Source: Chamaecrista fasciculata (taxonomy: Eukaryota > Streptophyta > Magnoliopsida > Fabales > Fabaceae). From it: a stretch of 64,000 nucleotides of DNA. Under the pieces are notes generated by a model. That model saw nothing but the letters and a program-made list of their open reading frames with translations, was not told where the DNA came from and ran no database searches. Position 1 is the stretch's first letter. Each line of letters starts with the position of its first letter. The position numbers and the translations under genes are program-made. Location: positions 1-64,000 of the forward strand of contig QANZ01045732.1 of the NCBI GenBank assembly GCA_003254925.1, given 5' to 3'. Shown piece after piece: positions 24,132 through 36,751 of this stretch.

Positions 24132-26286
24132 CATAGTTTGAAAACCCAGACCGGTCATTAACCCGGATAAGGGTTCGGGTGGTTGGGTCACTAGTTTAAC
24201 CGTCAGGTCACTGGTTCAATTGTTGAATCAGTCAAATTAAAAAATATTTAATATATATATCAAAATCAAATAAAAATTTAAAAATATTATTTAACTTGAT
24301 CAAATATAAAATAAAATTTAAAGTACATATAAGTTAAGATAAAAAATTTATATATAAAATAAATTAAAAAATTGAAAGGTGGATATTGTTTAAAGTTTTT
24401 TAAATAATTATTAGTTTTTTTTTTGAAAGGAATATAATTATTAGTCTTTGGGTCTTTTTGTGTTGCTTTGACCTCTTTGAGGCCCGATTGTTACCCAAAA
24501 AAAATAGCTTTATGATTCTATTTAAAAATTAATATTTAATAAAGAAAATATCAAATATAATATTATTTTCTCTAAACCTAATCTAAGGGTCAGTTCGTTT
24601 ACGTTTTTTATAAAATTTGTTTTGATTATAATCGTAATGTGATTATAATCAAAGTTGATTATTTTTTTAGTGGTGTTTGGATGATTGTTGATTATTCGGT
24701 GTGAAATTATTAAAATGGGTATGTAATGATTGTGGTAGGTGGATAAAAAGTAAGGAAATTGATAAATTGTATAGGGGTATAAATGGAAGAAAAAGTTGGA
24801 AAAAGTAAGGTGTGATTTTATTATAATCAAGATGTGTTTGGATATGATTGTTGCTTGAAAAAAAATCAAAATATGTTACTGTTTGCCTTGGAAAGTGTGA
24901 AAACTTGATTATAATCATGTGCAAGTGGGGGGTGATTATTTGATTTGGTGCACCGAATGAATTTTGGCCTATGTAATGGTGGACCAAAAGGACTAAAATG
25001 TACAATCATAGCCCGTCATTTGGTGGACCAACGAAGAAAATGGTCCACCGTTTCGCAACAGATGAGAGAGAATGGAGGAACGCAAGCGAACCCGAAAATT
25101 TTATTCATTTTCCCTTAAGCGTACGGTGGAAGCATGCAAGGTAATTTCCAACGGTAAAATAAAAAGGCACAAATTGTAAATTCAATCCCCCATTATCTCT
25201 TTGGCGAAAAAAAAAAATCCCCCATTATCTCTCAAAGCAGCATCTCGACTCAGCTAAACCATCAAAGCAGCATCTCGACGCATCAGTGATCACCCATATT
25301 CTCGCATCTCCCCAACTTCCTCCCTCCTGTTGCCTCCAAAAGACGCCGGTAGCCGCCGCTAGAAGTAGCAGTTTCTGCGGATCAACTGCCTGAAGTGCAC
25401 ATCGGACGCTTGGGCTGCAGATCATCGTTGATCCACTCCGTTGAAGGTTGGTTCTCCCTCATCTCTATGTATATTTTTTTGTTATTGCTTCGATTTAAGA
25501 ACAATTAATTCCACTCCTTAATTATCATGTTCTTCATCTTGATCATAGATAATAGTGAGATAAGTATTTGTGTTCTTGGTTCTTTTGATATGGTAATTTC
25601 ATTGAACAAACTGGAATATAGAGATTGTATAATTGCTTGCAACTAGATAGATAGTTACAACCACTCTTTGTATTGAAAGAAAGAGTTGATGAGGAATGTC
25701 ATAGGAGATGTCATGTTCTTTACTGACCAATTTTGTATTAATTGACCAATTTCATGAGATTTTAGAGGAATGTCATAGGAGATGTCATGTTCTTTAACCT
25801 TAGAATGAAATTATTACAGGAGCTGTAGAGGAGGTGTATTATATGCATCTTCATTTTTTATTATGCATGGTAGAGTTGGAATATATAGGGTGTAAATATG
25901 CATCTTGATGTGTGTGTAGTAAGTAATGCCGGCGATTTATTTCTCCTTCATAGGGTGTGAATATGCATATTCAATGAACTCATATAGTGGACTTGGATAT
26001 ATATAGGGTGTGAATATGCATCTTCATTTTTTATTGTTTTTTCCCAAAATAAATAGTTCATAGTATCATGTTTGGTCACCTATACAATTCACTTATAAAA
26101 TTCCCTTCTGTCCACTTACTGGTTTTAGATGTTGTCCCATTTTTTTTTTGTGATGTTTTATTTCAATTTTGTGTTTGGTATGTTGAAAGTGTATGCATTA
26201 TTTTACATATGGACATATGCGTTGTTTCGTCACTGAGTTTTGTGTGCCTGTGTGCAATCTGGGGGAGGGGGGGTTTAGCTTGTGAT

Positions 26287-27566
26287 ATGGCGCCACCAGC
26301 AAAGACAAAAGGAAAAGGTGGCCATGCAAATTGGACGAACTTGATGGACAAGATATTCTTGGAGTTCTGTGTGGAGGAGATGGTGGCAGGCAATCGACTC
26401 GGCCATTATTTCAATGATAGGGGCCAAAAAAACATTGCGGCAAAGTTCAAGCGGGCAACTTCATTGGACTGGACAGAACCACAGTTCAGGAATAGGTGGG
26501 GCCGATTGAAAAGGGACTGGTCAAAATGGAATGGACTTCTTTACAGTAGCACTAGCATTGGATGGGATCCGATCACGAAGACTATCAATGCAACCGACAC
26601 TTCGTGGAAAGAAAAAATCGCGGTACTCCAACACATGTTACTGCATATGTTTAATTGGTACAACCGGGTTACTTGTTTCATTCAATAGTTCGTTATTGTG
26701 GTACAGGAAGATCCGTCGATACAAAAGATGCGTTACCAGACTCTACCCTGCAAAGAACTGATGGATCAGTTGTTCAGTGATGTGGTGGCAACTAGAGAAG
26801 ATGCATTGTGCCCAAACTCCGGTTTCGTGCCCTCCTTTGCAGGGGACTCAAGCGATAATGATCTAGGATCGCCGGAGCAGCCAAGAGAGGTTGACGGGCT
26901 AGATGCAAATTCCAGCAGTAATGATGATCAGGCACAGCCCGTTGATGCATGTGGGGGCCCAAGCATTCGAACTCGTGCAGCCCCAAGAAAACCAACTAGA
27001 CCATCGTAGAAGAGGAAGGGGCCGAGACAGAAAAGTAGCAGAAGGACAAAGAGTAGCCGGAGTGACAGGGATGAGAATATCGCCCTTATGACCGATCATA
27101 TGGGTAACCTTGTCACTCGTTTGGAAAGTGAAAATCCTCTGTCAACCACGACGGTGCAATCCGTACAAGGTAAGGCGAGGAAGAAAGCAATTGCTGTGCT
27201 ACGGAACTTGCCCGGGATGGAGTCGGGGTCGGAGTTCTTCGGCCTCTGTTGTAACGCATTAACAGAAAAGGTGGTGATGGATTGGTTCATTGACTTGGAG
27301 GATAGCCCTGACGATCAGCTTGCTTTCCTAAAAACAAAGGTTTGTCAATGGCTTCATCTTATTGTTTCAATACATGTATGCAATTTAATTGTTGGGTTTT
27401 GTTAATATCAATACCAAAGCGTATTAGTTGCATTTCACTATTAACTCAAACCAAATCGAACTCTAATTCATGTGTGTTCTGCAGATCTACGGTAAGAAAT
27501 AGGCATGGATGATGGCTGCTGAAACCGTGAGGAGATGTTTGATGCACTCTAGTTTAGGGTTGTAAA
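26287..27566 (+). pseudogene. Myb/SANT-like DNA-binding protein (Harbinger ORF1)
   Basis: The apparent exons are 26287-26622, 26707-27339 and 27485 to about 27566, with GT-AG borders. Residues about 15-105 form a Myb/SANT-like domain (PF12776 type), with ANWTNLMDKIFLEFCVEE, KFKRATSLDWTEPQFRNRWG and WNGLLYSSTSIGWD. An acidic Ser/Asp-rich linker follows, then a basic stretch and a C-terminal block (FFGLCCNALTEKVVMDWF). In PIF/Harbinger elements such a protein helps the transposase bind DNA and reach the nucleus. An in-frame TAG at 27007-27009 and another at about 27500 interrupt the frame, so this copy is probably dead. It lies about 1 kb upstream of the transposase gene on the same strand, the usual arrangement. 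Confidence 0.75.
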
Positions 27567-28564
27567 ATATTTGTTGCAACACAGTTATGACGTTTGTTAA
27601 TAAGGTGTTGGATTTTAATGATGTGTGTATTGTATGTCTTGTAACGAATTTGTCAGATTTATTGATGAGTTTATGTATGTGTTGAGGTTGGATTTATGTG
27701 ATGGATTTATTGATGATATCTGGTGCAACCATTTGTTGAGGTTGGATTTCAATGATGTGTCATGGTAAGAGAAGGGAAAATGCATGTTCATTTATTACTT
27801 GTTGATGTGATTGTCTAATCAAGTGTAGGTAATCAAGGAATTCTTGAGCATTTTGTAGTGATTAACAATAAAGGTGTATATGAACCAAGCATTATATTGC
27901 TGGGAGCGAAAAACATGTATGTGTGATAGGAGGTATTAACTAGTTAAATATGAACTAACATTGGATAGGATTTAAAGTTTGATGAGTTGTGAAAAATTGG
28001 ATATGAACTATATGAGTTATATGAGTTTTGGACAAAGTTGACCTATTATATGATTGAAGAAAAAAATTGGAAAGAAGTTTTGAAAATTGTTTAGAAATTT
28101 GTTCTTAACTTATGAGTTTTGAAAAAAGTTTGATGTGAGGCTAGTGTAGTGTAGGCTAGTGTACATATGCAACTATGCTACATATATGGAGCTGGTTTAT
28201 CATGCCTTCCACTACTTTTATGCAGCAACGGTACATAGCAGCTGGTTTTTTCATGCCTTCCACTTTATAGTACAACATCTATTGTTCCATCACAAGACTC
28301 CACAAGACCACTTGTATGCATTTGTAGTACAACATGTATTGGTCCATCATACAAGACTCCACACTACCACTTTGAAGACTCCATAAGACCACATCATTAG
28401 TAGTACATCATGTATTGGTCCATCATACAAGACTCCACACTATGCATATGTGCCTATATATACTAAACACATTGACAAACTCATGATAACTCAGCTCCTT
28501 ACTAACCCTTCAAAATCCTTCAAAGTCCTTCAAAAGCCTTCAAGAACAAATAGACTCCTATATA

Positions 28565-31500
28565 ATGTCAATCCTTCAAAATCCCAGGGTTAGATGCATT
28601 GTCACTGCAGTTGCAGCTGGAGCGTCTTCAGTCATTGTAGCCGAGCCGCAAGATGATGTAGATCAGGAAGCGTATTCTCCACCTAGACCACACCGTAACC
28701 CATTGCTGACAGGTCGGGCTTATGTCAATTATCTACTCGGACGCGATGAAAGTGTCTTTTTCAATCGGATGCGCATGGAAAAGAGTTTTTTGATGGAGAT
28801 TATGCCCTATGGCCAATCATCCTATAGATATGTTTGGAACATATCAATTAATTTATGGAGATAAATTAATGGTTATCATATTATTAGCATGTTTACTATG
28901 ATAACAGTCCATGATTAATTATGAGATAGTTAATCTAAACTGTCCCTGGTCGCTCATTCGAGTGGGAACTTGAATTGAACCAAGACCAGCATGACCTCGG
29001 TGCATGGAGATGCACGCACTAGATGCTGGGACGAGAGTCATGGTGCAATTATGTAAGGGGTTACAAATTGCTGGACCGACCCGGAGAGTTCTGCATGGGT
29101 TCAGTCATTAGCTGGTCTCTCCTGTACAATCTGTCATGATGCCCTTAGACCTGAGGTCTTGACTATTCCGGCATTACAGTTGTCAAACTTTGGCTTAGTC
29201 TAACGTTACTCGTAACAGGGTAGCCATAAGGGCTGAGTACGGGTTTGGTTGATTGTCGTGCTGAGGAATGTGGTTGACCAAGATGGAATTTTGTCCCTCA
29301 TAGAGATGGGAGATATTTAACTGGGCCCCTCGACGAGTCTGTCCAAGGGAATGTGTGGCCACACTGGATATTGGGACTTACTCAGGAGATCGAGAAAGTT
29401 GAGGTTTGGATTTTGGATGACATTCCCATGCCTGATCCTTACCGAAATATCGTAGGACAAAAAGGGATCTGAACATGATAGTACTAAGGTTAAGTCGTTT
29501 AGGGGTTAAAACGATAACTCACGTGTTTTGGGTAGTCGTGATGGCTTGCTAGAGTCCGCTCTCGACTTGTAAGTCATGAGATGATTTACTGCCAACTTCA
29601 CGTGGGGCCTGCTGGGTCACACACGAGCAGGAACCAGATGCCAAGCTGGAACACGAGTTAACCCTAATTCGTGGGTCACATTTGTGACACCGTTTGAGAC
29701 ATAACTTATTGTGGGACATAAAGTCTTGTCTTGAATTAATTATCTACAGATATATTATATTTAGATTTGTGAGACAAATTTAAATATATATATATATATA
29801 ATAATTGTTAAATAGATAATTGGATTAGGCTATTTACAATTATATTCCTATTTATAATATTAGGGGAATTATAAATTAGATAATGTTCCTAAGAGTTAGG
29901 AAATTATTAATTTATTAAATTCACTAATATTAGGACTAAATAGGATGAGGTTGGCGCCTCATATTTAAAAGGAATTTAATTAATAAAAATGTTTTATTAA
30001 TTAAAGTCATGGCTTGAAATTTGAAATTCAAATGAGATTTGATCTAGATTTCAAATGGATGAATTAAATATATTAAAGTAATATTTTAATTCATAATTTA
30101 TAGGGCAAGTCGAAATTCTAGGCCCATTGGATTTAAAATATTAATGTAATATTTTAATTCAATTATCTAGAGTTTGAGACTTGGTGAGATTGATTTAAAG
30201 ATATTGTGGCAATTCTTTAATTCAATATTGTTGGAAAAAAAATTAGTTATAACTTCCTAAGAGTTAGTTAGTTATTTTGATTTATTAAATTCAACAAGAT
30301 AATTGGGGGGAATAGGCGCATGGCTTGGAGAGAGATTTGGGAAGATTTGATCTTCCAAATTGATTCTCCAAGATTGCATTTTGATTCCAATTTTAATATT
30401 AAGGTAATATTATAAATTGGAAATCAATTCATAAAATCTTGATATAAAGATATCATAATCTTATGGTTTGATAATTATGTGATTTTAGGGTTTCCTAAAT
30501 TATAATTATCAAAGTCCCCAAACCCTATAAATAGGAGCCTAAAGTCGACATTGGGAGAGAGAACACAAGAATTGGATTCTTGAGTGAGAGACTTAGAGAA
30601 GAATTGGATTCTTTGATAAGTGAGATCACAAAAGGGTGAGAGCCTCATGCACATATTGAAAGTCGACTTAGCCTAGTTCTTCACAAGGAAAATTCAATTT
30701 TGCCTTGGTGAAGAGAGAGAAAAAAAAACGCATCCTTGCTTTCCTAGAGAGAGAAAGTAGCGCATAATATTAAAGAGTTTAATATTGTGTGACAAGGTTG
30801 TGTGGGATCAAGAATCAGATTCTTGATCAAGGCGCCATACAGTTCTTGATAATTCAAGAAGAGTTCTTGAATTTAAAGAACACCGTAGATAAAGGTTCCG
30901 GATTCACTATGGAGAAGTAAAGGAGGCTAGCACCTAGGCATCTCCGAAACTGTTCGTGTGGATTACCGGCGGAGGAAGGACGCGTCACGTGGACTTCTAG
31001 GAAACGCCCCGTTCAACTAAACCGATTGAAACTCGTGAGGTATACCACTAACCAAAGGTTTTAAATTCAGCTAGCAGATCCGCTCGGGAATTCTAGGACC
31101 TAGGCGTTTAAAATTTTAATTTACAGTTTTTCGCTTCCGCTGCCTTAGGCGCCCTGAATTTCCCAACATTTTTTTTCTACACCTTTACAGAACGTTGAGA
31201 GAAGATCATGGGTTGCAGGGAAGCAGTAGAGTCCCCGTTGAAGAGGCCGTTGCAATATTCTTATTCATAGTGGGTGGTGGGAAGACAAATAGAGATGATC
31301 ATGGGTGGTGGGAAGACGCCATGCAATGATGCGCGAAACCCACGAAAAAATAGTTGATGATCCAAGGTATTGCCCATTTTTTAGGGATGCCGTAGGCGCC
31401 ATCGACGGAACCCATATACCATGCATTGTGCCCACTTCCGAGCAAATCAAATACATAGGCCGAAAGGGGACCCCAACAATGAACGTCTTAGCCGTATGTG

Positions 31501-31999
31501 ATTGGGACATGCGGTTCACCTGGGCCTACGCAGGTTGGGAGGGGACAACACACGACGCGCGCATGTTCAATACGGCGTTGGCAAGGCGTAGCTTGAAGTT
31601 CCCACTCCGTATAGACGCATTCGTTATCATCTCGCAGACTACTGTCGACGCCGAACATTCGCCAATGGCGAGTAGAAGTTCAATTATCTTCATTCTAGCT
31701 TGCGCAGCACTATTGAACGTGCCTTTGGAGTGTTGAAGCAAAAGTTTAAAATCTTGCGGCTACCGCAACCATATTCGTATGGCAAGCAAGTCGGAATAGT
31801 TGTTGCTACATTGGCGTTGCACAATTTCATCCGTGAACACATGGTTTACGATGAAGACTTCATACGCTATTCACAGGAGGAGTTTGATGGATACTCCGAC
31901 GACGACGATACCGAAGAAATTGTGCCCGATTCCTCCACCGTGGACGAGACACGGGATGAAATTCGGGATGAAATTGTGCGCTTGTGGCGGCCGCAATGA
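28565..31999 (+). pseudogene. PIF/Harbinger DDE transposase, disrupted
   Basis: The N-terminal part (28565-28790) starts MSILQNPRVRCIV and includes a GRDESVFFNRMRMEKS helical region. It is interrupted by a 2378-bp solo LTR. The catalytic part follows at 31169-31999 (DDE_Tnp_4/HARBI1 type). It has Asp in GAIDGTHIP (31404-31406), Asp in THDARMF (31554-31556) and Glu in STIERAFGVLK (31715-31717). The Glu lies in a different frame from the two Asp codons, and the region between the second Asp and the Glu is shorter than in intact relatives, so there is at least one frameshift and a deletion. Sequence around 31260-31330 is also shuffled. The C-terminus is acidic (YSDDDDTEEIV) and ends at 31999. 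It is non-functional. Confidence 0.85.
28791..31168 (+). mobile_element. Solo LTR, 2378 bp, inside the transposase gene
   Basis: It runs TGATGGAG...CCCAACA and is the complement-orientation match to the 2.4-kb LTR family at 12135-16393. It is flanked by TTTTT on both sides (28786-28790 and 31169-31173), a 5-bp duplication, though in a T-rich setting. It looks whole as an LTR, with no internal region. Confidence 0.85.
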
Positions 32000-32257
32000 C
32001 CAACTTCCCTTACTATGATCTCCTACTTTGTTAGATGAATGAATTTCCTATATGTACTAGTGATTTTAATATTGTTGTCAATTTTCAATGAAGTCATGTA
32101 ATGAATTTTAATGTTGGAATAGGTAATGAATTTTAATGACAATCATACAAAACCATCGAAGATGAGTATGCCAATACGGTGGACCGGATAAATAGTTGGT
32201 GGATCGCAGAGGACTATTTGGTATACTAAAAAGGGAAAAAATGGTCCACCGATTTGT
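32000..32257. other. Spacer after the transposase gene
   Basis: Probable 3' UTR of the transposase gene, followed by the first GGTGGACC and GGTCCACC motifs (32172, 32198, 32242). These belong to the motif family of the tandem array that follows. Confidence 0.4.
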
Positions 32258-32860
32258 GAATGGTCCACCGCTAACCCACTGTAATTTTCATATGGCAACA
32301 ATCGGTACACCGTTCCACAATATCGGTGCGCTATTCATGAAGTTTTTGATCCACAAACATAAGGAGCCCAGAATTTCGGTACACCAACTCCTGAATGGTC
32401 CACCGATAACCCACTATAATTTTCATATGGCAACAATCGGTACACCGTTCCACAATATCGGTGCGCTATTCATGAAGTTTTTGATCCACAAACATAAGGA
32501 GCCCAGAATTTCGGTACACCAACTCCTGAATGGTCCACCGATAACCCACTGTAATTTTCATATGGCAACAATTGGTACACCGTTCCACAATATCGGTGCG
32601 CTATTCATGAAGTTTTTTATCCACAAACATAAGGAGCCCAGAATTTCGGTACACCAACTCCTGAATGGTACACCGATAACCCACTGTGATTTGATTATAC
32701 TGAAATTCAGTCCACCGTTGTTGAATGTCGGTCCGCTAAGGCCAGAATTTCGGTGGACCAACTCCTAAATGGTCCACCGTTAAGCCACTGTGATATGTAT
32801 ATAAATGAATTCGGTCCACCGTTCTCCAATTTCGGCGGACCAAATGTCGGGATATATAAG
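32258..32860. repeat. 135-bp tandem array with GGTNCACC motifs
   Basis: Three near-identical 135-bp units start at 32258, 32393 and 32528, followed by a partial fourth (32663) and degenerate continuation to about 32860. Each unit contains GGTCCACCG and CGGTACACCG. Because 135 is divisible by 3 and lacks stops, an open frame of 190 codons (32196-32768) results, with a 45-residue period. It has no family resemblance and I do not call it a gene. The same GGTNCACC motifs appear near the left end of the PIF element (24949-25052), so these may be transposase- or Myb-binding sites. Confidence 0.85.
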
Positions 32861-33014
32861 TAATTAGCGGCCCATTTCAACAAAACGAAAACCCTAATCT
32901 GATTTTGAGGCTACCCCATCCGATATCGCACCGATCTCTCTTCAACAAAACGACAATCTCACTTCATATTCTTACCCATTTGTGCTTGTCGGTCGCCATA
33001 ATTCTCCTTCAACG

Positions 33015-34242
33015 ATGTCTTCTTCAAGTGTTCGACGCAAGAATGCACAAAACAAGTCGAGGGGGGCTTCACGAGGGGGTCGATCGCCGCCAGCGTCCCT
33101 AACGACGAGTGAAGCATTTGCTAGCCGACACGTGATCGAATGCCGGTATGTGGATTTTCCTTTTGTTGATGAACACCTGCCACAATGTTTGTAAATTCTG
33201 AAGGCTGGAAACTTGGAAACATTGGTAGGAAATATGTCCAAATATTGTCCTCAGGTTGTTAGAAGTTTTTATTCGAATATGAAGTTTAGTGCTAGAGATA
33301 ATACCATTACTTCAACTGTTAGGGGTCAAATTGTGAGTATAGATGAAAACAAGTTGGACGCTTAGTTAAGTTTGTCGTGTACTGGTTTAGAGCTTGATTT
33401 GTCATCGCTCAGCAAGCTACCTAACTATAACAAACAAGCTGTTGAGAAACGATTGATGGATTCTCCTGACCATATTGGGAAGGTCATTGTTTCTAGAATG
33501 TCCTTGGATTATAAAGTTTTGATGCATGTGATTGTTTATTATATTACCCATAAGTCAGGAAGCCACACCACGCCCAATGAAGTTGAGAACTATCTCATGT
33601 TCTATTTGTTGGAGGGTATACAGGTCAACATACCCTATTTGCTAATTCGTAGAATGGGCAAATGTTGCCAAAAGGACGGCACACCACTCGCGTATGCCTC
33701 TCTGGTCACATTGATTTTGCAGTTCCACAGTATTTCCCCTTTCTATGTTGAGGAGGTGACCCCCAAAGCAGTGGATCAACTATGCATTGCGAGGATGGGG
33801 CACGTGTTGATCAACAATGAATGGACTTCTAAATTTGGTACCATACCGTTTAATCTTTTACGTTTAATCATTTGGTTACTTTACGATTTATTATTTGCAT
33901 ATGGCAGTACGTGCATTTCTTCACCGTTCCTAACCTTCTTGTTTCTTCCTTTGTTGACTAGTTCCGGGGGAAATACATGTTGAACAACCACGCTGGGAAG
34001 ATGCCAACCGTGATGCTGGGGGACTTCACCCGATGGACCAGGCCTCAATCCCGCATAACTTGCAACCTTTTCTTGAAGGGATGGAGAAGCGACTGGTTGA
34101 CCAAATGGCCGGGTTGGAACAGAGACTGCTTCAACGCATGGACGGGATGGATGCCCACATGGAAGAACTGAGATTGCAGGTCAAAGACCTAGATGACCAT
34201 GTTGAAGCGTACGTCCATGACGCGAGGCACCAAGAAAATTGA
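33015..34242 (+). pseudogene. Putative plant-transposon-type protein with C-terminal coiled coil
   Basis: One frame from 33015 (SSSSVRRKNAQNKSRGASRG) runs through CPQVVRSFYSNMKFSARDN, VRGQIVSIDENKL and then LVTLILQFHSISPFYVEE to about 33855. It resembles the family annotated as 'putative plant transposon protein' (PF20167-like; from memory, not searched). After an intron (donor TTTG|GTACC, acceptor at 33960-33961), a last exon at 33962-34242 encodes VPGEIHVEQPRW... and a Leu/Met heptad region (about 60 residues, GMEKRLVDQMAGLEQRLLQR) likely to form a coiled coil. About two in-frame stops interrupt the first part. It lies downstream of the transposase on the same strand, inside the PIF boundaries. 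Function unknown. Confidence 0.6.
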
Positions 34243-35434
34243 CTGATTTTAGGATTTTAGTACTACGAATGACTTAGGTTTTTTGAACTGTCGAGGACTG
34301 ACTACTGACCTTTTCTTTACCATGGTTTTAGCATGGTTTTCTTTACATTGGTTTTAGTTACGTATGTGTTATTCCAAGGCTGATTATTGTCTTTGACAAT
34401 CCACATTATATGTTAGACTTACATGCATATTGACACATAAGTACATTTGTCTTTTACATGGACTCATCATTTGTTTCTACTTCAATCAAATGAATATTAG
34501 AAAAATGTATATGGTAACTTTCATGCATATTTCAAGGATATGAATTGTTGTTGTTGGCTATGTCTCAGCAATATTTGTCTCAGAAAAAGCCATTTTTGAT
34601 GCAATTCACTTTCACAATGTGTCTCATTTTTTTGGTGCACCCACACTTTTGAGACAACGAGATGGGTCTATAAGACTGAAGGACAGGGCAAAGGATATGA
34701 TATTTTCATATGGTTCCTAAGAGAGTGGTTTTTGGGGATTTTCCTGTTAACTCAACCGGGAAGGTACAAAAGTTTCTGATCAGAGAGAAGATCAAAATGT
34801 GTGTGTATATATATAGATTTTCTTTAGCCTTACAAGTTTCACCCAATTAATGCATTTATTTGGAATAATCTCATTTGTTTGCTACTCATGATGCAACTAC
34901 AACATTTTCAATTCTAAAAATAGTATTCACAATAATAAACTTATGGAACTAGACTATTATGTATATAACTCTTGTACACAGACAATAGTCAATTAAGAAT
35001 TATAAAAACCTATTTTTGCAAAGTTAAATATGTCAACAATTAAACTTGCCTATAATAATCCAGTTCCTTAAGAGAGAGTCGGTTGTCATGGCAGTTGTAA
35101 ACTTGTTTAGCTACGCACATTGAAGCTCTGATTTTTGGCTTCACTCTTTTTGCATTGTGGTTTTGCAAAATTCAGAAAATACCAATGACCTATCAGTTTC
35201 CTGCTTAGGCTACTTGATAAATGAAAACAACGGGCTAAAAGCTAGAAACAAGAGACAATGCAAGCTACACTGTCATTCAAAAAGCAATTAAATATTTGCG
35301 GTCAGATTCACCAAAAACAAGGCAATACCAAATTACATAGACACCCCCGACGGAGCAATCTTCATAGTTCACCAACAACACCCAAGCCATAATTACATAC
35401 ACACCCCATCCACAACTCACTAGTTAACACCTAA
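34243..35434. other. Non-coding spacer between cargo genes
   Basis: AT-rich DNA with no gene visible between two convergent genes. It should hold both 3' ends. The 3' UTR of the GRF gene probably covers about 35240-35434. Confidence 0.5.
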
Positions 35435-36064
35435 TTAAGGTAAATATTGACCTCCAAGTCGGAATTGTACACTCCAAAGATTCAAAAGTACAAGTAAAAA
35501 CAACGACGACATCAACCCAATCAGAAATGTCACAACCATCTTGTATCTTCGTTTGACCTCCATCATTTCGTCCTTAAGCTTCATCCTCTCACTTGCTTCG
35601 GTACTCTTTAACTGTTGCAGTTCATCTTGAAGCCTTGCAATCGTCGCTTGTTGGGGGTTCGAAGCCGACCTTCCCGTTGCCAGTAAAGCATTTAATTGTT
35701 GTTCAAGGGAGTCAATTCGGGCGTGCACCTTCCAGCCAACTTCTTGCCATCGGCTATCAGTTTCAGGGTCATGCAACGAAAAGAAACCACATTTCTTTTG
35801 CTGGAGGAAAACATTGTACATACATCAAAGTTAAGCTTTCTATTGTCTGGAACTCAAAACAATGTACAACAATCATAATATATATTACAACTGGTAAAAC
35901 TACAAATTGCATACCGGATAGTGTGGACAAGTGTGAAACCGCCTTCCGAAACTCCTAGGTTTCCATGACATTTGGAAAACAGAAACTTCACCACATGCAC
36001 AATATTTCCTCGGGACCTTGTTGGAGGATGACAGAGCTGCAGATGAAGATGTGATGGTGGACAT
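35435..36064 (-). CDS. GRF-type zinc-finger protein with coiled coil and C-terminal membrane helix
   Basis: There are two exons, 36064-35915 and 35800-35435, with GT-AG borders and phase 0, giving 171 residues without interruption. The GRF zinc finger (PF06839 type) spans residues 20-60: Cys22 and Cys24 (YCACGE), the Arg-Arg-Phe at 41-43, Cys46-Pro47 and Cys54-Gly-Phe-Phe. It is completed only when the exons are joined. Residues about 78-137 form a charged heptad coiled coil and about 138-160 a hydrophobic helix (VVTFLIGLMSSLFLLVLLNL), so it is probably tail-anchored. I start at 36064 because the in-frame ATG at 36163 adds residues unlike the family. Plants carry many such small GRF-coiled-coil-membrane proteins of unknown role. 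This one lies inside the PIF borders and is the only cargo gene that still looks intact. Confidence 0.75.
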
Positions 36065-36751
36065 CGTCAGGATTGTTGGAAAAAAGCCAATTGTCACAAT
36101 TTTCGGCCTAAGGTCTGCACAACAGTTTCCAATATGACTAGAAGCATTAGTATTCAAACTCAAATCTTTAACCGATGTACAAACTCAAATCAGTGGGGGA
36201 TATGCATTTATATCATGTATGAGCTCTAATAATGAGGTCAATTTTCAGTAGGGATATACTGATAAATCAAAGTCCATTTGTTGTTATCACGCAAGCATCC
36301 TTGATGATGCATCTGTAGATATTGCAACAATGTTCTATATCTTTACAAACTAATGTATCTATTACATTCTTGCGAGTGAATCTTGAATTAGGGAAACAAG
36401 CATTGAACACGGAAGTGGATAACATTGTTGCCATATCCCCAGATGCATCATCCTACTAATGTAACCAATGAAACAAAGCTATCAGAAACCATTATGAGAA
36501 CAGAGCAACTGTGAATCAAGTTCATCCACCTCCTTTTAAGTACCTTAGAGAAAGAGTTCATCAATAATTTCTTTCTTTAGTTAATTAGAAAAGAGAAAGT
36601 GTGAATTAAGTTCATGGACAATTTCTTTCTCTAGTTAATTATTTATCAAAAACGTCCCTACTTCACCTATAGAACCAATCAACCCAAGCGATTTCTAAAC
36701 CTAGCTTGCCTCGTCTCTTGATTGAGGGATTTTCAACAAAATGTTGCTTAC
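36065..36751. other. 5' side of the GRF gene
   Basis: AT-rich, no gene visible. It should include the promoter and leader of the minus-strand GRF gene. It is limited on the right by the solo LTR at 36752. Confidence 0.4.

Noticed and set aside
24522-25005. Minus-strand frames of 112-115 codons at the PIF left end
   Set aside because: They are AT-rich subterminal DNA, and the same frames appear at 50571-50831 only because the DNA is homologous. No protein features.
32196-32768. 190-codon open frame with 45-residue repeats as a repeat-protein gene
   Set aside because: It is explained by a 135-bp tandem DNA repeat whose period is a multiple of three. The flanks show no start context or family resemblance, and the repeated motifs look like DNA sites.
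32258-32800. Possible CRISPR-like array
   Set aside because: The units are contiguous 135-bp tandem repeats without unique spacers, in a plant nuclear transposon.
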